NCBI GenBank assembly: GCA_902799705.1
Contig: CADCBP010000012.1
Coordinates: 1 to 64,000, forward strand
Reading direction: 5' to 3'
DNA: 64,000 nucleotides
Source: an uncultured Bacteroidales bacterium
GTDB lineage: Bacteria > Bacteroidota > Bacteroidia > Bacteroidales > Paludibacteraceae
Part shown: positions 25,722 to 33,330 of the stretch, piece after piece
How the letters are laid out: the number at the start of each line of letters is the position of its first letter
How positions within the stretch are numbered: position 1 is the first letter of the stretch
Notes under the pieces: generated by a model
Told to the model about the DNA's origin: nothing
Database searches by the model: none
What the model saw: the letters and a program-made list of their open reading frames with translations, nothing else
Translations under genes and position numbers: made by a program

Positions 25722-27053
25722 TTAAATAAACGCAGCCATCAATATTGGAATCAGGCGTGTTTGTCCGTCATGCGACACATCTTTGGTATATAATAGTATC
25801 CGCTCTCCGATACGGGCGGAGAACTTGTTACAAAAAGCATCCAGCGAAGCGTGTGATGAATGGGAAGAAGACTTCACCTCGATCGGACAAACCTTGCTGC
25901 CACGCGACAATAGAAAATCTATTTCATAGTTATGCTTTTGATCTTTCGGGAAGGTGTAATAGAACAGATTATTACCTGCCGTAGCTAACATTTGTGCCGC
26001 CATGTTCTCATACACATAGCCCAAATTGACATCCAGTTTGTCACTCAGCAGTTTCTCATACAATATGTTTTCTGTGAAATCCTTATCCCAGAATGCCAGA
26101 GTAACAAACAACCCTGTGTCGGCTGTGAAAATTTTGTACCGGCTGTCATCTTTGGTCAACGACATTCCCACACTCGGGTCATCGCAATGATATACCATAT
26201 TGACCGTCTTGCTGTCTTCCAGAGCCTTAATCAGTTCAAGCAGTTTGTCTTCTTCTACTGAACCGATTGCATTATAAGGCACGAACCGGCTTGCCGATCG
26301 GGCTAACTGTCCGGGAACAGACATAAACAGTTTGCTGAGCCGGCCGGTAGCGTCTATCTTCAGAAAATCGTCTTCATACAGTTTAAGGATATTCCGTTTG
26401 ATAGCATCCACTTTCTGCAGGTTCTTTGTATCAAGATACGTATTAACCGCTTGCGGCATACCGCCGATAATCATATAGAGCCTGAATTCGCGCATCTTGG
26501 TACGAAAAGCAGCCCCTAAAGGCAACCGCTTGTCATAGAACGTGCGCAATAAGGGCATAGTAGCTGTGTCACCCATCGCCCAACAGAACTCCTCATAATC
26601 CATCGGATACATGGTGATTCGGTCTTCCTCGCTCGGAATCGTGATACCCTGCGTATTTTTCTTGATACTGATGAGCGAACCTGTCTCAATATAATCGTAT
26701 CGCCCGTCTGCTACCAGATATTTGATAGCTTGACGTGCAAGAGGACATTTCTGTACTTCATCAAAAATAATGACCGACTTACGAGGCTCCAAACTGACAC
26801 CATAGTTGGCTTGTAAAGTAAGGAAGATGTAATCCAGATTATCCAGGTCTTCAAATAGGTCTTTGATTTTCTTTGCCGCTTTGTTAAAGTCGATTAAAAT
26901 ATAGGAAGCATATTCGTGCTTGGCAAACTCTTCCACAATGGTAGATTTCCCCACGCGCCGTGCCCCCTCAACCAACAATGCTGTTTTGCCTTGGCTTTCC
27001 TGTTTCCATGCAAGCAATTTGTCATACAACTTGCGCTTAAAAATCCGTTCCAT
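25722..27053 (-). CDS. ATP-binding protein, AAA_14 + DUF4143
   Basis: A complete 443-aa family member. Walker A is GARRVGKST (30-38, Lys36), Walker B 'VIIFDEVQKCP', sensor region 'YDYIETGSLISIKKNT'. The C-terminal DUF4143 domain keeps the nuclease-like 'YEIDFLLSRGSKVCPIEVKSS' (Asp...Glu-x-Lys). These ATPases are abundant in gut Bacteroidales; proposed roles include defence and host interaction, none settled. It has its own promoter (27079-27109). The 500 bp upstream hold dispersed repeats like those beside the third copy at 56167. Confidence 0.9.
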   Translation of the reverse strand: MERIFKRKLYDKLLAWKQESQGKTALLVEGARRVGKSTIVEEFAKHEYASYILIDFNKAAKKIKDLFEDLDNLDYIFLTLQANYGVSLEPRKSVIIFDEVQKCPLARQAIKYLVADGRYDYIETGSLISIKKNTQGITIPSEEDRITMYPMDYEEFCWAMGDTATMPLLRTFYDKRLPLGAAFRTKMREFRLYMIIGGMPQAVNTYLDTKNLQKVDAIKRNILKLYEDDFLKIDATGRLSKLFMSVPGQLARSASRFVPYNAIGSVEEDKLLELIKALEDSKTVNMVYHCDDPSVGMSLTKDDSRYKIFTADTGLFVTLAFWDKDFTENILYEKLLSDKLDVNLGYVYENMAAQMLATAGNNLFYYTFPKDQKHNYEIDFLLSRGSKVCPIEVKSSSHSSHASLDAFCNKFSARIGERILLYTKDVSHDGQTRLIPILMAAFI

Positions 27054-27078
27054 AATTCCGACTTATTAAAATCTGCTG

Positions 27079-27109
27079 CAAAGGTACTAAAAATAAATGA
27101 ATTATGCAA
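27079..27109 (-). promoter_or_regulatory. promoter of the DUF4143 ATPase
   Basis: Minus strand: TTG (27109-27107), 20 nt, TACCTTTG (27086-27079). Start codon at 27053. Confidence 0.85.
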
Positions 27110-27570
27110 ACGTATTTGCTATAAAATACAAAATCCCCGCAATTTTTAAGTATTAAAATCGAGAATCCCCCATGATTCTTCAATTACATACCATCAAATC
27201 CCCCGCTATTCTGCCATATAGCGTATATAGATATATTATTTCCGATTATTAAGATCCGTAAAAATAAGGTCTGTTTATGATATATTCGTAAATGCCTTAT
27301 TTTCAATTACTTGCAATATAGATATCGGAGGCAAGTCGAGGTAATCTCGGAGTAAAGTCGGAGGTAATTGCTATGCAATACCTGCCTATTAGTCTCAAAA
27401 GAATTGCCGATTTTTAAGATTTGCGGTTACTTGTTCCCCTTTCCCCTTTCACCTTTCATCTTTCACTTTTCATGCCCCTCATATATAGTCACAAAAGAGG
27501 CGCACACGTAGTAATCGCTCCCCTTGGGGATAAGACATCTATCACCTCTTTTGCATTTTTATTTTAAACT
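27110..27570. other. gene-free intergenic stretch with repeats
   Basis: No credible ORF. It contains two CCGATTATTAAGATC-type words (27242 and 27407), one half of a ~100-bp dispersed repeat (27324-27422), a pyrimidine-rich CCTTTC word cluster (~27435-27475) and an A/T-rich left part. Similar contents lie at 57340-57890 beside another DUF4143 gene. Confidence 0.65.
27324..27422 (+). repeat. dispersed ~100-bp repeat, copy 1
   Basis: Aligns over its length with 57466-57565: shared blocks include GGGTAATCTCGG-like, TGCTATGCAATACCT and AATTGCCGAT(T)TTAAGATTT. It contains several short GTAATCTCGG/AAGTCGGAGG words that could pair. Confidence 0.75.
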
Positions 27571-28692
27571 CTATTTACTGCTTTTCCGCCGGTTACAATC
27601 CCTGCACAACATCTGGCAGTTACTTGCAATTGTTCGTCCGCCTTCTACCCACGGTGTTATATGGTCCGCTTCCATAACCTCTATATCAAACGGTTTGCCG
27701 CATATAGCACACTTGCCGCCTTGACGCTCATAAACCTCGCGGCGCGTGTTGGCATCAAAGGCACGGATACCCAAATGGTGGATGTCGCCGTCAAGGATAT
27801 AGGCAAAAATACCGCTTTTCTTTTGCACATCGCTGTCCGCCATCAGTTTAGCCATCTGTTCACCGATAGCCGTAGCGGTTAAAGCGGAGTCTTTGTGTTT
27901 GTTATAGAGCAAGCCCCATTCCACGCCTTTCATCTCTTTCTTGTACTTGCGTCCGAAGAGCTTCTCGATCCAATGGATGACATCTTGGTAGTACTGCCAT
28001 AGTTCGTCGGCGTCCGTGTCGTGCTGATGACGCGCCATGTATTGCTCAATCGTTATGCCTTGTTTGTCGGCTATCCAGCTGAGTGCGGTCTCAAAATAGT
28101 CTTGGCGGATAGGCGAACCGTTCATGAAGTCCGAGCCGATTTTGTATGCCACGCAGCCCGTCTTGGAGAAACGGCGTTTGGCTTGTGTCACCCACGAACC
28201 GGAATAGATAGCGTTGCGGATCTCTTGCTCTTTGAGTTTCTCGCCGGCGATGTTGATGCGTTGGAACCATTTCAGTTTCTCTTCGTCCGTTCCTTCGCAG
28301 ATATAGACTTGCAGTTTATAATCCAATATACGGTTTTGCTGCTCAATGGTCATGTTGTTGAAACCGAGCAAGTTACCGTCAAAGTTCATCATGTACTCGC
28401 CTGCAATAAACGAACAGATGGAAATGGTACGTTGCTGCCCGTCCAGCACTTCATATTCGATACCATCTGTGCCATCCGTCTTGACCCAATACATGACGTT
28501 CAACGGAAAATTCTGCCAAACGGTGTCCATGACGGCATTGCGCTGTTTCTCGTCATAGACAAACTCACGCTGGTATTTCGGGCGTATATTCAGTCGTCCG
28601 CCGTAGCCGACGATACCTTCTTCCTGAATACTCAAATCATTGTAATCGGCGCACAACTCCCGCACGCGGACTTCATGTAATTCTATTTTCAT
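27571..28692 (-). CDS. DUF262 NTPase-HNH endonuclease fusion
   Basis: A 373-aa protein. The N-terminal DUF262 (ParB/GmrS-like) domain has the 'DGQQRTI' motif (84-90) and 'IRPKYQREFVYDEKQRNAV'. The C-terminal HNH/McrA-like nuclease has zinc cysteines 328, 331, 363 and 366 and the core 'EADHITPWVEGG' (His344) with Asn358. DUF262 proteins of GmrSD type use NTP hydrolysis to restrict DNA, but normally pair with DUF1524. Here the nuclease is HNH, and the gene overlaps an adenine methylase by 4 bp, so a restriction role with self-protection is likely (inference). Confidence 0.88.
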   Translation of the reverse strand: MKIELHEVRVRELCADYNDLSIQEEGIVGYGGRLNIRPKYQREFVYDEKQRNAVMDTVWQNFPLNVMYWVKTDGTDGIEYEVLDGQQRTISICSFIAGEYMMNFDGNLLGFNNMTIEQQNRILDYKLQVYICEGTDEEKLKWFQRINIAGEKLKEQEIRNAIYSGSWVTQAKRRFSKTGCVAYKIGSDFMNGSPIRQDYFETALSWIADKQGITIEQYMARHQHDTDADELWQYYQDVIHWIEKLFGRKYKKEMKGVEWGLLYNKHKDSALTATAIGEQMAKLMADSDVQKKSGIFAYILDGDIHHLGIRAFDANTRREVYERQGGKCAICGKPFDIEVMEADHITPWVEGGRTIASNCQMLCRDCNRRKSSK

Positions 28693-29720
28693 GGCTTTTG
28701 TGGTTTTTTATTGCGAATTAAAACTCTTTCATATATACGCTTTCCATTAATATAAGGAGCACCTTTGGGCATAGATATTGTACTTGTTCCTATTATTTCA
28801 AATTGATCAGGATTGTATTTATCTATAAATGTTATAGGAACCCCCATAATACCTGTATAATCACTTGGAATTTCAGATGTTTTGTCAACATTAATTGCTT
28901 CGTAATTGTCATACATAGGATATTCGTCAGAAGAAAACTGTTTATATAAAATCATTTCCTCTTGCCTTTTCTGAATATTCAAATTCGTAAACCAACACAC
29001 GTTTCCTAAGCTTCTCCATTTTTGCCCATTTTCATCTACCCAATACCGTGTGGCTTTAGGCTCAAAATATTCAGGAACTTTGAAACTCATATCTCCGAAT
29101 TTATAACCGAGCCATATTTTGTTATCCTTAATAAGTGTAAATATATCTTTGTAATGAATTGCATTTTGATTACCTATAACGAGAAATTTTTTATCATAAC
29201 TTATTAGTTGTGCAACAAATTCTCTAAAGAGAGAAAATGGAGGATTTGTAACCACTATATCTGCTTCTTTTAGCAATTCAATACATTCTTGCGAGCGAAA
29301 GTCGCCATTCCCTTTGAGCAGAGAAAGCACATTTTTATCGTTTTGAATTAAGTATTGTACATCGGCTAAATTTACCGCTCCATCGTTATTATAATCTAGA
29401 ACTTCTGTTATTTCTACTTTGTAAGCAATCTTCTTCGGCTCGCTTTCTTCGATTTCAAACAACAATGGAAGTTCGTCACCGGCTATGGGTGAGCCGTTGT
29501 AACAAGTCGCAATGAGTTTCTTGAGACCTAACTGGTTAAAATTGAGCGCAAAATACTTGAAGAAATTGCTTTCATATGGATCGTCACAATTACACAACAC
29601 TACCTTTCCCTTAAAGTGTTGTTTATAATATTTGAGTTCATTTGAGATGTCGTCTAATTGTGTATAGAACTCATCTTGTTTTGCTTTAATTGCAGCATTA
29701 AGACTATTATTCCCGGCCAT
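28689..29720 (-). CDS. EcoRI-type adenine-specific DNA methyltransferase
   Basis: A 343-aa protein of the EcoRI methylase family: 'CNCDDPYESNFF' (43-54, SAM region), catalytic NPPF (159-162) and 'YTGIMGVPITFIDKYNPDQFEIIG' near the end. Residues 109-124 ('DYNNDGAVNLADVQYL') form a dockerin/EF-hand-like calcium loop inside the enzyme. Expected product: N6-methyladenine at a specific site. Its stop overlaps the DUF262-HNH start, making one operon with methylase first. Only 3 bp upstream of its ATG begins structured element copy A. Confidence 0.9.
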   Translation of the reverse strand: MAGNNSLNAAIKAKQDEFYTQLDDISNELKYYKQHFKGKVVLCNCDDPYESNFFKYFALNFNQLGLKKLIATCYNGSPIAGDELPLLFEIEESEPKKIAYKVEITEVLDYNNDGAVNLADVQYLIQNDKNVLSLLKGNGDFRSQECIELLKEADIVVTNPPFSLFREFVAQLISYDKKFLVIGNQNAIHYKDIFTLIKDNKIWLGYKFGDMSFKVPEYFEPKATRYWVDENGQKWRSLGNVCWFTNLNIQKRQEEMILYKQFSSDEYPMYDNYEAINVDKTSEIPSDYTGIMGVPITFIDKYNPDQFEIIGTSTISMPKGAPYINGKRIYERVLIRNKKPQKP

Positions 29721-29723
29721 ATA

Positions 29724-30010
29724 GATTGATAGTTTTTTTGCGCAAAACTATCAATCGTGGCGATAAGAAAAGTGCGAGTTTCTTATCGCGTACCAAGGCA
29801 GCCCGTCAAGGAAACCTCATCCAACTTAAGAAACTCACACAAAAATGTGAAGCATCTATATTAGTTGGATTAAGGCATCCTATATACGGAAACCTTTACT
29901 GATTATTTGTCGTTTATTTCCTTAAAGATTGACGGGCTTTTCGGTAAACGCGAAATAATAGTAATGCTTATTATTTTAATATGTTGTTGCGCAACGCTTT
30001 GCGCTTGTTT
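29724..30010 (+). ncRNA. putative structured RNA/element, copy A
   Basis: No convincing ORF. Stems seen: H1 29724-29736/29744-29756; a long-range stem GCCCGTCAA/TTGACGGGC (29801-29809/29929-29937); ATCCAACT/AGTTGGAT (29819-29826/29863-29870); TCACA/TGTGA; a crossing pairing 29772-29785/29827-29840 (pseudoknot); and a final GCGCAA/TTGCGC hairpin with a T-rich tail (29989-30010). The same architecture with different paired bases is at 59740-60030. Strand is given by the T-rich tail but is uncertain; as a minus-strand leader it would precede the methylase ATG directly. A weak alternative is a coding frame, since 'FGKREIIVML' is readable in both copies. Confidence 0.6.
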
Positions 30011-30021
30011 TATGTCTAATG

Positions 30022-30070
30022 TTTTTCTCCTTTTTCCGGAGTGCTCGGAAGTACCGTTCGGAGAGGGACG
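30022..30070 (-). repeat. CTCTCCGA...GGAGAAA 3' hairpin, copy 1
   Basis: It lies just after the stop of the DUF1016 remnant (minus strand). Related copies follow the STAS-like gene (60027-60060) and the Bro-N gene (61391-61440). Ends CGTCCC-CTCCGA and GGAGAAA are shared and can pair; probably a terminator family. Confidence 0.6.
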
Positions 30071-30075
30071 TGTAT

Positions 30076-30510
30076 TTATTCCGCTGAGCGGATACTTTGG
30101 GCAATAAACGCCTTGATTTCTTCTTCGGTTGGCAGCTGGATATGATATTTCTGCACAAACAGATTCGGGTCCAAACCTCCGGTTGCATACTTGACCACCG
30201 TCTCGCCGTAGTCTGCGCACAAGAGCAAGCCTATGGGTGGATTGTCATCTGCCGTCATCACTTCGTGCTTGCTGTTCCAATTCGGCGGTTGCCGACCGCC
30301 GAATTGCGGTGTTTTCAAATTCGGCGGTTGCCGTCCGCCGAATTGTATCGGGTAGCGCTAATGGGGAATGCTGGACTTGTGCTCTCACATAGTTTAGCAC
30401 CTCGCGCCCCAGTTGCGGGCAGTCAGAGACAGATTGACCGCGTGAGCAGCCTGCTGTTGCAGAGCCGTTTGGATATTCTCAATATTTCTGGCTAATAGTT
30501 CAAACGTCAT
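30076..30510 (-). pseudogene. DUF1016 (YhcG-type) nuclease remnant with hairpin repeats
   Basis: From ATG 30510 the frame reads 'FELLARNIENIQTALQQQAAHAVNLSLTARNW', the DUF1016 N-terminus, then stops. The C-terminal nuclease end is readable from ~30318 to 30076: 'NWNSKHEVMTADDNPPIGLLLC' and 'KYHIQLPTEEEIKAFI'. The middle ~200 codons are missing and the frames disagree. Two copies of a 13-codon unit (QFGGRQPPN) interrupt the junction. Its promoter (30532-30562) is still perfect, so transcription may continue. Confidence 0.75.
30279..30344. repeat. two 27-bp palindromes, 39 bp apart
   Basis: AATTCGGCGG...CCGCCGAATT occurs at 30279-30305 and 30318-30344, one mismatch between them. Each is itself a 10-bp inverted repeat. 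The 39-bp period equals 13 codons and keeps the surrounding frame. Confidence 0.85.
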
Positions 30511-30531
30511 AGTGATGTGCAAATTTGGTTG

Positions 30532-30562
30532 CAAAGTTACTGCTTTTTTCTGATATATGCAA
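30532..30562 (-). promoter_or_regulatory. promoter of the DUF1016 remnant
   Basis: Minus strand: TTG (30562-30560), 20 nt, TAACTTTG (30539-30532), 22 bp before the ATG at 30510. Confidence 0.8.
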
Positions 30563-30659
30563 GTATTTTACGCGATTTGGGCGATTTTTCAGGTATTTTG
30601 TGTCTCGGTCATCTCTCGGTCTTCGCTCGGTGAACGGGAGACGGATGTCGGAACGTACA

Positions 30660-31671
30660 TCACTCGATAATCAGTTTGATGCGGAAGCCGCGGGTGGTGG
30701 GTTCTTCGATGAGTTCCTTCACCTGCGCGCGGAGGGAGGCACGGGCGGCGTCGGTCAGGGGCGAGTCGCTGAGATGCTCCACCATGAAATCCAATGCCGT
30801 CACACCGGAGAGTTCGGTGTGCGTCAGGCGCAGCGTGAGCGGACGGAAAGACTGCATGTGGGTGAAGAGCATCTCCTTGACCAGCGAATAAGCCAATTCG
30901 GCTTTCTCGGTGATGTTGTACTTGAGGCAGAACTGGTTGAGCCCGGTGTGGATCTGCAGGTAATCGAAGTCGTCCGAGTCAATCTCATAAACGAGTTTCT
31001 GGATGCGGTTGACGAACGCCTTGGTGGCCGAATGCACAGGGTGTTCGAAGATCTGTTCGGGCGTGCCGTCCTCGTAGATGATACCTTCGTTCATGAAGAA
31101 GATACGTGTGCTCACGTCGCGGGCGAAACGCATCTCGTGGGTGACAATCAGCATGGTCAGGCCGCTTTTCGCCAACTGGCGGATGACGGAGAGCACTTCG
31201 CCTACCATCGTCGGGTCAAGCGCCGAGGTGGGCTCGTCGAAGAGGATGACATCCGGGTGCATGGCAAGCGAACGGGCGATGGCTACGCGCTGTTTCTGTC
31301 CGCCGGAGAGGGAGGACGGATAGACATCCGCTTTCTGCGCCATGCCTACTTTCTTGAGCAGCTCCATTGCTTCCTCCCTGGCTTGCGCCTCAGACATTTT
31401 CAGCAGCCGCGTCGGGGCGTAGGTGATATTCTCCAGCACGGTCATGTGCTCGAAGAGGTTGAAGGACTGGAAGACCATGCCCATCTTACGGCGCAGCTTG
31501 TCCAGCGGATAGCCGGGAGCGGTGATGTTCTCGCCGTTGACGATGATCTCGCCGACCGATGATGGAGATCACTTCGCCTTTGTCTATGGTGCAGTTCACA
31601 TCCTTGAGGACGGTCAGAGACGATCCGTCCGGATTGATGAAGGTTTTGCTGAGATGAATAATATTTACCAT
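30660..31671 (-). pseudogene. amino-acid ABC transporter ATPase, P-loop deleted
   Basis: Frame 1 (31671 down) gives '[36 protein letters not shown]'. The next ~20 codons, which should hold GPSGTGKST, are absent, and the text resumes out of frame as '[34 protein letters not shown]'. The rest is intact: signature LSGGQKQR, Walker B '[12 protein letters not shown]', H-loop 'IVTHEMRFA', plus an unusual ~95-residue C-terminal extension. GlnQ/HisP-type ATPases cannot work without Walker A. Its permease/binding-protein partner is at 33331-34743, separated by an AAA ATPase gene. Alternatively the deletion is an assembly error. Confidence 0.82.
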
Positions 31672-31693
31672 TTGGTCATTTATTTAGTCATTT
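31663..31693 (-). repeat. 31-bp AAATG-word repeat before the ABC ATPase start
   Basis: Its reverse complement is identical over 31 nt to 15102-15132, which lies just before the putative anti-sigma gene. Both copies end at the start codon region of the following gene. Confidence 0.8.
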
Positions 31694-31710
31694 AGACATT
31701 TAGAAGTGCA

Positions 31711-32844
31711 TCAGGCCAACAAATGCGAATTTCTGTGCAGCCAATGAATGAATATCGGGTCGGAGAAATGAATGTCTTTTCCTTCTATTTCAATCAGTTC
31801 TTTCTTCTGCAAGGCTTTTTTGATAGTAGCGATATTGGCGGAACTACCTAATTCATATTCGTCTATGGTTTCCTTGCGGTTTATCTCAAGTGCCTTCCCG
31901 TCCATGACCGCCCGCACAAAACGAATCTGATACTGCGTTAGTCCGTTCATCTGTTCCATGAATAAAGCATGGTTTTGATTCAGCAAGTCCTGCTGTGCAT
32001 CGGTCAATATCTCCTCATTAACGTCGTTGGTTGTACGCGCCCATACCAGCCAACTCAGTTGCTGGATATAGGATGAGTTGCCATCTACATAGGCGTAAAT
32101 CTGATCTATTATTTTAGATGAGATGTTTTTACCGGCTTGCTCAAACCGCTTTTGGATATATTCGTACCAATACTGAATGGGTATTCGCTCCAGAAAGATC
32201 ATATCGCCGAACTTGTAAAACGGATAACTGCGACTACCGAACATGTTCATCAGCAGATGGCGCTTACTTCCATAAAGACAATAAGAGACAGAGTGTTGGT
32301 GTTGCCAAACGGAACGCAGTTTCTTTTGGAACGTAACGGAATCGTTCAGTTCACCTATTTGCTGAAACTCATCAATGCAGATGATGATATGAATGTTCTT
32401 CTCTTTCGCGATTCGTTCAGGGAGCGAAAGCACCTCTTCGCCATAGTTAGCAACCACGCTTTTGAGACTGAACGAGACAGGGTTAAGCGGGTCAGCCGAC
32501 ATCGTCACGACAGGAACTAATGAACTGAGAAAGCGTTTGGCATTCTCCATCCATTCCTCAACACGTGTAGCAGTCTGTTTGATGATTTCCGTAGCAAACA
32601 TCCGGTAGAAATCCTCCGGTGTGCGTACAGAGAAAGCATCCATCCGCACAATACGGATTTCGGAGTGGTTCTTCATCTGCTCTGCCACTTTGTTGATCAA
32701 TGAAGTCTTACCCCACCGACGCGGAGAAATGATGATGGTATTGAGCCCGTTCTCAAAATTCATGGTCAGTCGGAAGGTCTCTTTTTCGCGGTCTGTGAAG
32801 TACATTTCCTCCGCTGCTACGCCATATACAAAAGGTGTATTCAT
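31711..32844 (-). CDS. MNS/ORC-like AAA ATPase
   Basis: A 377-aa ATPase of the type common in Archaea and Bacteroidetes (PF01637-like). Walker A variant SPRRWGKTS (40-48, Lys46), Walker B 'IIICIDEFQQIGEL', sensor 'SYCLYGSKRHLLMNMF', and a C-terminal winged helix ('LTQYQIRFVRAVMDG...KKALQKKELIEIEG'). It has its own promoter at 32869-32899. It sits between the two halves of an ABC transporter operon, so it is probably an insertion. Function unknown; relatives often sit in mobile regions. Confidence 0.85.
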   Translation of the reverse strand: MNTPFVYGVAAEEMYFTDREKETFRLTMNFENGLNTIIISPRRWGKTSLINKVAEQMKNHSEIRIVRMDAFSVRTPEDFYRMFATEIIKQTATRVEEWMENAKRFLSSLVPVVTMSADPLNPVSFSLKSVVANYGEEVLSLPERIAKEKNIHIIICIDEFQQIGELNDSVTFQKKLRSVWQHQHSVSYCLYGSKRHLLMNMFGSRSYPFYKFGDMIFLERIPIQYWYEYIQKRFEQAGKNISSKIIDQIYAYVDGNSSYIQQLSWLVWARTTNDVNEEILTDAQQDLLNQNHALFMEQMNGLTQYQIRFVRAVMDGKALEINRKETIDEYELGSSANIATIKKALQKKELIEIEGKDIHFSDPIFIHWLHRNSHLLA

Positions 32845-32868
32845 AAGGCTTTATTTCAAAATCCGCTG

Positions 32869-32899
32869 CAAAGGTACAAAAAATATTTCAAACTAACAA
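32869..32899 (-). promoter_or_regulatory. promoter of the MNS-like ATPase
   Basis: Minus strand: TTG (32899-32897), 20 nt, TACCTTTG (32876-32869). Confidence 0.85.
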
Positions 32900-33330
32900 G
32901 AAAATTAGTAATAAAATTGTTACTAATTGCAAAATTACTTGATTTTGGCGTATAAAATTACCGTGTCTGCACATCCAAAGGTTATTCGATGGTGAAAGCA
33001 GACGAGCATTGCCGATTGTTAAGAATTTGGCAAACAAGGGACACAACCGAGCGACGAGCGGGAGATGACCGACAGATGACCGATACACGACCGACTCAAA
33101 AAAAAACTGACTAAAACTGAAAAAGGTTGACTCGATAACTGAGATGGAATCTTAAAAATCGTAAACTTTTGACTCGATACCTAAAAAGGTTGACCGGAGT
33201 ACGAAAATGGTTTACTGATCAAAAGACGCTGCAAAGATACTACAAAAAATTGAGATACGCAAAAATATTTTCATTAAACCTATACGTGCGGGCGATTGTT
33301 TGGGCATTTGGAGTATTTAGGATGTACGAT
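32900..33330. other. gene-free stretch with degenerate words
   Basis: No credible ORF. A GCCGATTGTTAAGAATTT word (33013) matches the family at 27242, 27407, 57379, 57547 and 57653. GATGACCGA-type words repeat at 33060-33090 and GTTGACTCGATA/TTTGACTCGATA at ~33127-33180. Probably the upstream flank of the inserted ATPase module. Confidence 0.6.

Noticed and set aside
29724-30010. Retron or group II intron RNA
   Set aside because: No reverse transcriptase in the window and no intron domain V. The stem plan does not match flanking a1/a2 repeats.
30525-31562. 345-codon plus-strand ORF
   Set aside because: Antisense shadow of the ABC transporter ATPase.
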